Shown piece by piece: positions 48,001 to 54,606 of a DNA stretch of 64,000 nt (its first letter is position 1; the number at the start of each line of letters is the position of its first letter). This stretch comes from Solirubrobacteraceae bacterium (GTDB lineage Bacteria > Actinomycetota > Thermoleophilia > Solirubrobacterales > Solirubrobacteraceae). A program made the translations under genes and the position numbers. The notes below the pieces were generated by a model, which saw only the letters and a program-made list of their open reading frames with translations, was not told the origin of the DNA and did not search any database. The stretch lies in NCBI GenBank assembly GCA_030447785.1, contig JAUJOF010000004.1, positions 208,741-272,740 of the forward strand. The letters run 5' to 3'.

Positions 48001-49414
48001 CCTGGCCCACCATCAGCCGCGGGATCGAGGCGATGGTGCCGATGCCGCCGGGGTTGGTCAGCGAGATGTTGGCCCCGCTGAGGTCGTCGGCGGTCAGCTT
48101 GTTGTCGCGCGCCCGCGCGATGAGGTCGTCGAAGGCGTGCTGGAACTGGGGGAAGGTCAGGCGGCCGGCGTCGCGGACCACCGGCACCATGAGCGTGCGG
48201 CTGCCGTCGCGCTTCTCGACGTCCACGGCGATGCCCAGGTGCACGGCGCCGTCGTCCACTCGGTGGGGCCGGCCGGCCACCTCCTCGAAGTGGTGGGCCA
48301 TGACCGGCATGTCGTCCTGCGCGGCCCGGGCGATGGCGTAGGCGATGAGGTGGGTGAAGGAGACCTTCAGGCCAGCGGCCTTGAGCTCCTTGCGCCGCGC
48401 GTCCAGCACGGTGACGGTCAGCGTGCGCAGCGAGGTGGCCGTGGGGATCGACAGGCTCTCGTCCATGTAGCGGGCGAGCATCGCGCCGCCGCCCCTGATC
48501 GCCGTGCTCACCCCCGCCGTGGGAGCAGGGATCGTCGCGCTCGCCCCGTTGCCCCCGCCGGCCGCGGCCGCGCTGACGTCGGCCTTGACGATGCGTCCGT
48601 TCGGGCCGCTGCCCCGCAGCGTGGAGACGTCGACGCCCTGGGCGGCGGCCATGCGCCGCGCCACAGGGGAGATGCGCGCATCCGCGGGCACCTCGGTTCG
48701 GGGTGCGCTCGCCGCCGCGCCGTCTCCGCCGTCGGTGGCGGTCGGGGGTCGGGCCCTCGGCGCTGGGGCGCCCGTTCGCATGCGCGCGATGACCTGGCCG
48801 ACGGTGACGGTCTCGCCCTCCTCGGCCAGCAACCCGGTGATCTGGCCGGCGCCCGGGGAGGGCAACTCGACGTCGACCTTGTCGGTGGAGATCTCGACGA
48901 GGGTCTGATCGACCTCCACGATGTCGCCGGGCCCGACGTGCCACTCGAGGAGTGTCCCCTCGGTGACCGACTCGCCGGCGCCCGGGGTGACGATGTCGAC
49001 GATCTCCCCGGCACCGTCGCTCGAGCCGACCGGGGCCTCGGCCTCGGCGGCCTCGGGCTCGGGGGTCGCGGTGACCGCCCCGCCGTCATCGGGGCCTCGG
49101 CCCGTGCCGTCGGCGATGGCTTGCCCGTTCCCGATGTCGGCCAGCGCCGCGGCCCCGCCGTTGCCGCCCGGCCGGATCTCCGCGAGCAACGCTCCGACCG
49201 ACACGAGATCGCCCTCGGCGGCGTGGATCCTCACCAGCGTGCCGGCGGCGGGCGCGGGTACCTCGGCGTCGACCTTGTCGGTGGAGACCTCGACGAGCGT
49301 CTCGTCGGCCGTGACGCTGTCGCCTTCCCGCTTGAGCCACTCGAGGACGGTGCCCTCGGTGACCGACTCCCCCATCGCCGGGAGGACGACCTCGACCGTC
49401 GTGTTCACCGCCAT
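45032..49414 (-). CDS. kgd: Multifunctional 2-oxoglutarate dehydrogenase (lipoyl-E2-E1 fusion)
   Basis: From ATG 49414 the 1,460-residue protein combines E2 and E1 of the 2-oxoglutarate dehydrogenase complex. Two N-terminal lipoyl domains carry the lipoylated Lys in [11 protein letters not shown] (residue 47) and [11 protein letters not shown]. A peripheral-subunit-binding domain follows ([20 protein letters not shown]), then the succinyltransferase domain ([11 protein letters not shown] ... [14 protein letters not shown]). The C-terminal 900 residues are ThDP-dependent E1 ([60 protein letters not shown]). Mycobacterial Kgd/OdhA lacks the lipoyl part. Upstream extension of the frame is not coding. 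Confidence 0.92.
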   Translation of the reverse strand: [1460 protein letters not shown]

Positions 49415-49749
49415 GCGGTTCCCACTGTACCCGCTTCCTGCGGGTGCTTCCCCCGGCGCCCGAGGCGTACGAACTCGATCGTTCCGAAGAAGGGTCCGAT
49501 GCCTCCCAGGACCGCGATGGCGACCGCCAGGCGCACGGGGATGATGCGCCGGCGCGCGGCCGCGATAGCCCCCAGCGACATGGCGATCCAACCCACGCCA
49601 TGGCCCCAGCCCAGCAGGGGCTTGACGCCCTCGAGCTCGCCGGTGAACGCGCTGAACAGCAGCAGCAGGTAGACCGTCGAGTGGGCGAAGGACGCCCACT
49701 TCAGACGCCGCCACGTGAGAAGGCTGCGGCTGCGGGCCCGGTCAGCCAC
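49405..49749 (-). CDS. Small DUF3817-like membrane protein
   Basis: The 114-residue protein has three hydrophobic segments: KWASFAHSTVYLLLLFSAFT, LLGWGHGVGWIAMSLGAIAA and VRLAVAIAVLGGIGPFFGTI. The GWGHG loop after the first segment resembles the L-GxxHG motif of DUF3817. The ATG at 49749 overlaps the Nudix gene's end, and its own end overlaps the kgd start by ten bases, so it sits in a Nudix-DUF3817-kgd-yjbQ transcription unit. Confidence 0.7.
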   Translation of the reverse strand: MADRARSRSLLTWRRLKWASFAHSTVYLLLLFSAFTGELEGVKPLLGWGHGVGWIAMSLGAIAAARRRIIPVRLAVAIAVLGGIGPFFGTIEFVRLGRRGKHPQEAGTVGTAWR

Positions 49750-50404
49750 CGAGCAGCCTGGCCGTCCGGCGCAGGGGTTCGTCGGCCTCGGCGGGCCACT
49801 GCGCGGGGTCGGGCGGCCACCACGCGAAGGCGTCGTGCTCGCTGTCCATCTCGAGGGCCTCCTCGGCTCCTTCGGCCAGCCATGCCTGGCCGATGAGCAT
49901 GGCCAAACGGTGGGGCAGGCGGACCAGCGCCTCGATCGAGACGGCCTCGGGGCGCAGGGCCCATTCCTCCTCGAGCTCGCGCGAGAGCGTGTGGGCGGGG
50001 CTCTCGCCCACGTCCACCGCCCCGCCCGCGCCCAGCGCCCAGCGCCCCGGCCAGCTGGACAGCCAGGCGGCGCGCCGGCCGGCCAGCCAGGCGCCGTCGG
50101 CGCGGCGCGTCACACACAGAGCCGCGAGGCTGCAGGAGGCATCGCCCGCCACCAGGCGCAGCGCCCAGCGCATGGGTTGCAGCTCGAGCACCAGGCGCCC
50201 GTCGCCCTGGGTGAAGCCCGCCAGGCGCGCGGCGAGCCCGTCGTGGCTGGGCGAGCCGCGGTCGCGCAGCGCCGCGATGGCCGCGTCGGCTGCCGCGGCG
50301 CGGTCGGCCGGGGGATCGAAGTGGTCCTCCGACCAGCGCGCCCGGACCGCCTCTGCCGGCCAGGGCCCGCGGGCGAGGATGGCGGGCGCGGCCGGTGCGG
50401 GCAT
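49742..50404 (-). CDS. Nudix hydrolase
   Basis: ATG 50404 gives a 220-residue protein. Its Nudix box GGAVDVGESPAHTLSRELEE (residues about 127-148) has the GX5EX7REUXEE spacing, with the central glutamates coordinating magnesium. The N-terminal 110 residues are unlike short Nudix enzymes and include an aromatic-rich strand, WALRLVAGDASCSLAALCVT. Substrate unknown. It overlaps the following DUF3817-like gene by eight bases. Confidence 0.82.
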   Translation of the reverse strand: MPAPAAPAILARGPWPAEAVRARWSEDHFDPPADRAAAADAAIAALRDRGSPSHDGLAARLAGFTQGDGRLVLELQPMRWALRLVAGDASCSLAALCVTRRADGAWLAGRRAAWLSSWPGRWALGAGGAVDVGESPAHTLSRELEEEWALRPEAVSIEALVRLPHRLAMLIGQAWLAEGAEEALEMDSEHDAFAWWPPDPAQWPAEADEPLRRTARLLGG

Positions 50405-50416
50405 GGCCCCAGGGTA

Positions 50417-50571
50417 GTCTCGGTGGGTCACGACCACACCCCTGGTACGACCGCTGGCGCCCGGACCTGTTCGCGGTCGCATTGGGCGCGGCCAAGGCCG
50501 CTCTCGACTCGCGCGGGGTGCTCGACCACGGGGTCATCGTCGACCCGGCGCCGCGCGCCACGCGGGCGTAG
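50417..50571 (+). pseudogene. 3' remnant of an FAD-linked oxidase
   Basis: About 50 codons without a start read VGHDHTP, then in the next frame WYDRWRPDLFAVALGAAKAA followed by LDSRGVLDHGVIVDPAP and TAG at 50569-50571. This is the typical last segment of FAD-binding-4 oxidases of the glycolate-oxidase/alkyl-DHAP-synthase type. One extra C in the CCCC run 50439-50442 joins the two frames. Everything upstream is absent, replaced by the divergent Nudix gene. Confidence 0.6.
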
Positions 50572-50613
50572 AATGCCCGCGGCGCTTCTCGCGATCGCGA
50601 TACGCTCCATGCC

Positions 50614-50934
50614 ATGGCTGACACGTCGAAGATCGCCAAGAATCTGCGTGCCTTCCAGATCGCGGTCAACGCCCACGATCGCGAGAACCCGACCCACACC
50701 GCGTGGGGCATCGGCCTGGCGCCCTTCGACATGGAGCGCCTGGGCTTCGACGAGGGCGAGCAGGTCCTCCCCGGCATCGTCATCCAGGCCGACGGCGGCG
50801 TGACCGGCAACTTCCGCGTCCTGTGCGACGGCGACCACGACGCCGAGCTCGAGGAGAGCGAGGAGCAGGCCGAGGTCGTCGAGGCGGTCGGCACCCAGCC
50901 GGTCGAGCTCTCGCCGGCGCCGCGCCACCCCTGA
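50614..50934 (+). CDS. Conserved-looking 106-residue protein of unknown function
   Basis: ATG 50614 begins MADTSKIAKNLRAFQIAVNA. The middle, TAWGIGLAPFDMERLGFDEG followed by EQVLPGIVIQADGGVTGNFR, looks like a compact mixed fold, and the C-terminus is strongly acidic (AELEESEEQAEVVEAV). There is no signal peptide or membrane segment. I do not recognise the family. It is monocistronic and convergent with the TetR gene. Confidence 0.7.
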   Translation: MADTSKIAKNLRAFQIAVNAHDRENPTHTAWGIGLAPFDMERLGFDEGEQVLPGIVIQADGGVTGNFRVLCDGDHDAELEESEEQAEVVEAVGTQPVELSPAPRHP

Positions 50935-50993
50935 GAACGCCTGGGGGCCCGTCTCAGACGGCCACGTCGGCCGTCTTCGCCACCCCTGAGCGC

Positions 50994-51572
50994 TCAGCGG
51001 TCGACGGCGCCCGCCGCGGCGGCGGCCGCGCGCTGGGGCCCCAGCCCGGCGCGCGCCAGTGTGCGCCACGTCTCGAAGGCCACACAGAGGGTGAGCAGCG
51101 CGCGGCCCTCGCCGGCATCCGCGCCGGGGCGCCCAGCGGCCAGCAGCTCCACCATCGCCTGCTGGCGGGGGCGGAAGGTCCGCTCGTGCAGCTCGGCCAG
51201 CGCGGGCAGCAGCTGGGCGTCGCGCGCGCTGTTGGCCAGCATCGCCTCGTTGGCCGCATACCAGGCATAGAGTTCCTCCAGAGCGACGCGCAACCGCTGC
51301 CCGGGATCGTCGACGGCCGCCCACGCGCCCGCGTCGGGCGGGGGGTGGCGCTCGATCCAGTGCCCAGAGCAGGCGTCCAGCAGCGCCGCGTCGTCGGGGA
51401 AGTGGTTGTAGACGGTCAGCCGCGAGACGCCGGCGCGGCGGGCGATCTCCGCCACGGTGGTGCGGGCAGGGCCGACCGAGCCGTGCAGATCGACCGCCGC
51501 CTCCACGATGCGCCGTCGGGTGGCCTCCTGGCTGCGCGCGCGCGCCTGCTTTCGATAGGGACGGGTGGACAT
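50994..51572 (-). CDS. TetR-family transcriptional regulator
   Basis: The 192-residue protein has the TetR N-terminal domain ATRRRIVEAAVDLHGSVGPA with the recognition helix TVAEIARRAGVSRLTVYNHF. A helical ligand-binding domain follows, with little recognisable conservation. It is divergent from a cupin gene 67 bases away, and a short palindrome lies between them, so it very probably represses the cupin gene and perhaps itself. Confidence 0.9.
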   Translation of the reverse strand: MSTRPYRKQARARSQEATRRRIVEAAVDLHGSVGPARTTVAEIARRAGVSRLTVYNHFPDDAALLDACSGHWIERHPPPDAGAWAAVDDPGQRLRVALEELYAWYAANEAMLANSARDAQLLPALAELHERTFRPRQQAMVELLAAGRPGADAGEGRALLTLCVAFETWRTLARAGLGPQRAAAAAAGAVDR

Positions 51573-51576
51573 CGGC

Positions 51577-51617
51577 TTGACACAGAGTACAACGAAAGAC
51601 TACAGTCAACATACTGT
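51577..51617 (+). promoter_or_regulatory. Promoter and candidate TetR operator for the cupin gene
   Basis: TTGACA (51577-51582) and TACAGT (51601-51606) are spaced by 18 bases. ACAGT-CAACAT-ACTGT (51602-51617) is a palindrome overlapping the -10 box, and TTGACA / TGTCAA form a wider inverted pair. Repressor binding here would block RNA polymerase. The AT content is unusually high for this genome. Confidence 0.65.
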
Positions 51618-51639
51618 CAAGCGAAAGTTGGAGGTCGTC

Positions 51640-52128
51640 ATGTCGTACGTCATCCGCTCCCAGGACGGCCACGCCGTCTCCTTCCTGGGCTTCGGCGCCC
51701 GCTTCCTCGTGCGCGGCGAGGACACCGGGGGGCGCTTCGCCGTGGTGGAGCACCCCATCGCGCCGCGCACGCTGGCGGCGCCCGTGCACACCCACACCCA
51801 CGAGGACGAGTACTCGTTCGTGCTCGAGGGCCGCATCGGCGTGCTCGTCGGCGACCAGGAGCACGAGGCCGCGGCGGGCGACCTCGTCGTCAAGCCGCGC
51901 GGCGTCCCGCACGCGTTCTGGAATCCCACCGACGCGCCCACGCGCGTGCTGGAGACCATCTCGCCCGCGGGCTTCGAGCGCTACTTCGAGGAGCTCGCCC
52001 CGCTGCTGGGCGGGGACGGCCCGCCCGACGAGGCCGCCCTGGGCGCGGTGATGGCCCGCTACGCGCTGGACATGGACATGGGCTCGGTGCCCACCCTGGT
52101 AGAGCGCCACGGGCTGCGCGGCGGCTGA
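51640..52128 (+). CDS. Cupin-domain protein
   Basis: The 162-residue protein begins MSYVIRSQDGHAVSFLGFGA. Cupin motif 1 is PVHTHTHEDEYSFVLEGRIG, with three His/Glu metal ligands, and motif 2 is GDLVVKPRGVPHAFWNPTDA, with the fourth His. This pattern is common in quercetin-2,3-dioxygenase-like proteins. The C-terminal 50 residues are helical. A GGAGG ribosome site lies four bases upstream. Regulation by the divergent TetR is likely. Confidence 0.87.
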   Translation: MSYVIRSQDGHAVSFLGFGARFLVRGEDTGGRFAVVEHPIAPRTLAAPVHTHTHEDEYSFVLEGRIGVLVGDQEHEAAAGDLVVKPRGVPHAFWNPTDAPTRVLETISPAGFERYFEELAPLLGGDGPPDEAALGAVMARYALDMDMGSVPTLVERHGLRGG

Positions 52129-52129
52129 G

Positions 52130-52198
52130 GCTAGGGGTGCCGGAGGCGGCCAGATGGCCGCCGGAGGCGGGCCCCCAGGTCGCGACACACGCTCCTGC
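52130..52198 (+). repeat. Interspersed palindromic repeat, copy 2
   Basis: GCTAGGGGTGCC, the palindrome GGCGGCCAGATGGCCGCC and AGGTCGCGACA match copy 1, and ACACGCTCC matches the outer end of copy 3. It lies two bases after the cupin stop and before the end of the convergent DUF427 gene. Confidence 0.9.
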
Positions 52199-52213
52199 GG
52201 CGCCGGTGGGGCG

Positions 52214-52870
52214 CTACATCACGAAGCGCTCCGCCGGGTCGTCCAGCTCGGTCTCGATGCCGTCGCCCAGGAAGCAGAGGTGATGGCGCGCGCCGATGGA
52301 CTCGGGCAGCGCGGTCTCGTAGCTCCACGCGGCGTCCGCGAAGCGCTGCCCGTCGACCGTGACGTGCCAGTAGTTGGCCTCGCCCTTGTAGGGGCAGAGC
52401 GTGCGCTTGTCGCTTGCCTGCAGCACGCCCGCGGCCACGTCGGCGGCCGGGATGTACACGCGCAGCGGCAGGCTCGTCTCGTAGAGGAGCTTGGCCCGCG
52501 GGGTGTCGGCGATGATGGTGGCGCCCGCGCGCACGCGCGCCGCGCGCGAAGACTCCACCACGTCGACGCGGTGGTAGGGGTCGCGGAAGTGGCCGAAGAC
52601 GCGCTCCTCCTCGAGGAACCACTGCGCGCCGTCCTCGGCGAGGGTCACGTACCCCTCGAGGGTCTGGACCTCCTCGACGGCAACGCCGTCGGCCACGTCC
52701 TCGCGCGGAACGCAGGGCGCCATGAAGGCGCCCGGAGCGAAGACCATCCTGCCGCGCACCGAGTCGAGCACGACCCGGTCGCCGACCACCGCCCGCAGCC
52801 GCCGCGGCTCGTCGATCACGTGCGGGTCGCCGCCCCCGGCGAGCGGCCCGGTTCCGAAGGTGAGTGCCAT
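52214..52870 (-). CDS. DUF427 domain protein (long, tandem-like)
   Basis: ATG 52870 (MALTFGTGPLAGGGDPHVID) gives 218 residues. One half has RVVLDSVRGRMVF and YVTLAEDGAQWFLEEERVFG. The other has the classical motif RTLCPYKGEANYWHVTVDGQ with HHLCFLGDGIETEL. The two halves look like a duplication of the DUF427 barrel. Function unknown. It is eleven bases downstream of the exopolyphosphatase gene on the same strand. Confidence 0.85.
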   Translation of the reverse strand: MALTFGTGPLAGGGDPHVIDEPRRLRAVVGDRVVLDSVRGRMVFAPGAFMAPCVPREDVADGVAVEEVQTLEGYVTLAEDGAQWFLEEERVFGHFRDPYHRVDVVESSRAARVRAGATIIADTPRAKLLYETSLPLRVYIPAADVAAGVLQASDKRTLCPYKGEANYWHVTVDGQRFADAAWSYETALPESIGARHHLCFLGDGIETELDDPAERFVM

Positions 52871-52881
52871 GAGAGGGGCCG

Positions 52882-54405
52882 CTACCCGCCGGGCGCGATG
52901 GTCAGCCGCCGGCCGAAGGCGCGATCGAACAGGCTGGTCTCGCGCTCGGCCGCCCACTGGGCCACCCGCACGTCGCCCGCCGCCTCCAGGATCAGGTCCA
53001 CCGTGCCGTTGCGGGTGCTCACCCGGGCGGCGCGCACCACCTGGTCGCGGCTGCGCTCGAGGTCCTCGGCCAGGCGCAGGAGCACGGCCAAGCGGTCCAG
53101 GCGCCGCTCGTCGCCGGGGCGCGCGAGGCCCTCGAACATGCCCAGGTCGGGGGTGCCCTTGCGGTGGTAGCGCGCGGCCTGGGCGATCAGCGCGAGCTCA
53201 GCGGGCGAGAAGCCGGGCAGGCCGCCGTTGAGGATCAGGTAGCGCGAGTGCTTGTGGTGGTCGTCGTAGGAGACCGACATGCCGATGTCGTGCAGCTGCG
53301 CGGCCGCCCACAGCAGCTCACGCTCCAGCGGGTCCCCGGCGTGCAGGCCGTCCTGCGCGAGCTGGTCGAACAGCCCCAGGGCCAGCGCGGCGACGTGCTC
53401 GGTGTGTGCCGGCGCCACCGCGTGGCGCGCGGCCAGGTTGCGCACGCTGTCACGGCGCACGTCCTCGAGCAGGGGAGGGTCGCCGTCGAGATGCTGGGCG
53501 AAGAAGATCCCCTCGCGCAGGCCCGCCTCGGTCACCTCGAGGCCGTCGAAGTCCCCGGCGCGCAGGACGGCCTGCACGGTCACCGCGCCGGCCAGGATGA
53601 GGTCGGCGCGTGCCGGCTTGATGCCGGTGACCTTGCTGCGCTCCGCGGGCGGCAGGCCGGCCAGGCGGTCGACCAGCGCGTCGAGGGCGTCGCGGGTGAG
53701 GACGAAGCCCTGCACCCCCATGGAGGGCAGCCCCGCCTCGGCCTGCGCGGCGGTGGCCAGATTGCGTACCGTGCCCCCGATGCCCACGATCCGCCGGCCG
53801 GTGCGCCCAAGCCAGCCGGCGCGCCCGAGCTCCTCGCGCACGTGCCCGCGCAGCGCCTTGAGGTGCTTGGACTTGGCCGGGCCGTCGCCGGGCAGGAAGC
53901 GCTCGGTCATGCGCACCGCCCCCAGCGGCCAGGAGCCCAGCTCACCCGGATGGCGCCCGCGGACTTCCACGAGCTGCAGCGACCCGCCGCCGAGGTCGAG
54001 CACCACCCCGTCGGCCAGGGTGGTGGAGTTGACCGCCGCCTGGTAGCCCGCACGGGCCTCCTCCTCGCGCGTCAGCACGCGGACGGCCAGGCCGCGGTCG
54101 CGCTGCGCGCGATCCAGGAACGCGTCGCGGTTGGTGGCGTCGCGGATGGCGCTGGTGGCCACCGCGTCGACGTCGGGGGGCGCGATCCCCGCCGCGTGGC
54201 AGAACTGCGCGAAGACCTCGACGACGGACAGCGCGCGCTCCATCTGCTCGGCGCCCAGCGCGCCGTCCTCGTCCACGCCTGCGCCGATGCGCACTGCCTC
54301 GTAGATCTCGTCGGTGCGCTGCCAGCACTGGTCGTCGGCCGTGAAGACCACGAGGCGGAAGGAGTTGGAGCCGAGATCGATGACCGCGGTGCGCCGGGGT
54401 TCCAT
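52882..54405 (-). CDS. ppx: Ppx/GppA-type exopolyphosphatase with HD-like C-terminal domain
   Basis: The 507-residue protein carries the ASKHA fold: AVIDLGSNSFRLVVFT is the phosphate-1 loop, VATSAIRDATNRDAFL and VVLDLGGGSLQLVEV are later signatures, and IVGIGGTVRNLA is the adenosine-type loop. The C-terminal 190 residues resemble an HD domain (QLHDIGMSVSYDDHHKHSRY). Members hydrolyse polyphosphate or pppGpp. An N-terminal start other than ATG 54405 is not needed, since conserved sequence begins at residue 7. Confidence 0.9.
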   Translation of the reverse strand: MEPRRTAVIDLGSNSFRLVVFTADDQCWQRTDEIYEAVRIGAGVDEDGALGAEQMERALSVVEVFAQFCHAAGIAPPDVDAVATSAIRDATNRDAFLDRAQRDRGLAVRVLTREEEARAGYQAAVNSTTLADGVVLDLGGGSLQLVEVRGRHPGELGSWPLGAVRMTERFLPGDGPAKSKHLKALRGHVREELGRAGWLGRTGRRIVGIGGTVRNLATAAQAEAGLPSMGVQGFVLTRDALDALVDRLAGLPPAERSKVTGIKPARADLILAGAVTVQAVLRAGDFDGLEVTEAGLREGIFFAQHLDGDPPLLEDVRRDSVRNLAARHAVAPAHTEHVAALALGLFDQLAQDGLHAGDPLERELLWAAAQLHDIGMSVSYDDHHKHSRYLILNGGLPGFSPAELALIAQAARYHRKGTPDLGMFEGLARPGDERRLDRLAVLLRLAEDLERSRDQVVRAARVSTRNGTVDLILEAAGDVRVAQWAAERETSLFDRAFGRRLTIAPGG

Positions 54406-54606
54406 GGCCGCCTCAGTCGTCCCCCGGTCGCAGCGCGGCCGCCTTCCGGCGGTGGACGCCGCCCATCCCGCCCCGGCCCAACGCCGCCTCGATCACACAT
54501 CCGGCGGTCCGGCCGCCGGGCCGCAGCTCGGCCTTCATCGTGGGAAAGGCTACCCGCGCCAGAGGATCGTTGTGCGTCTCGGGCGCCGCGCGTATCCTGG
54601 CCGCGG

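Noticed and set aside
47393-49672. 759-residue plus-strand frame opposite kgd
   Set aside because: It is antisense to the lipoyl/E2 domains, with no recognised domain.
45032-49714. Kgd start at 49714
   Set aside because: The extra 100 residues overlap the DUF3817-like gene in another frame and are Arg/Gly-rich. ATG 49414 opens directly on a lipoyl domain.
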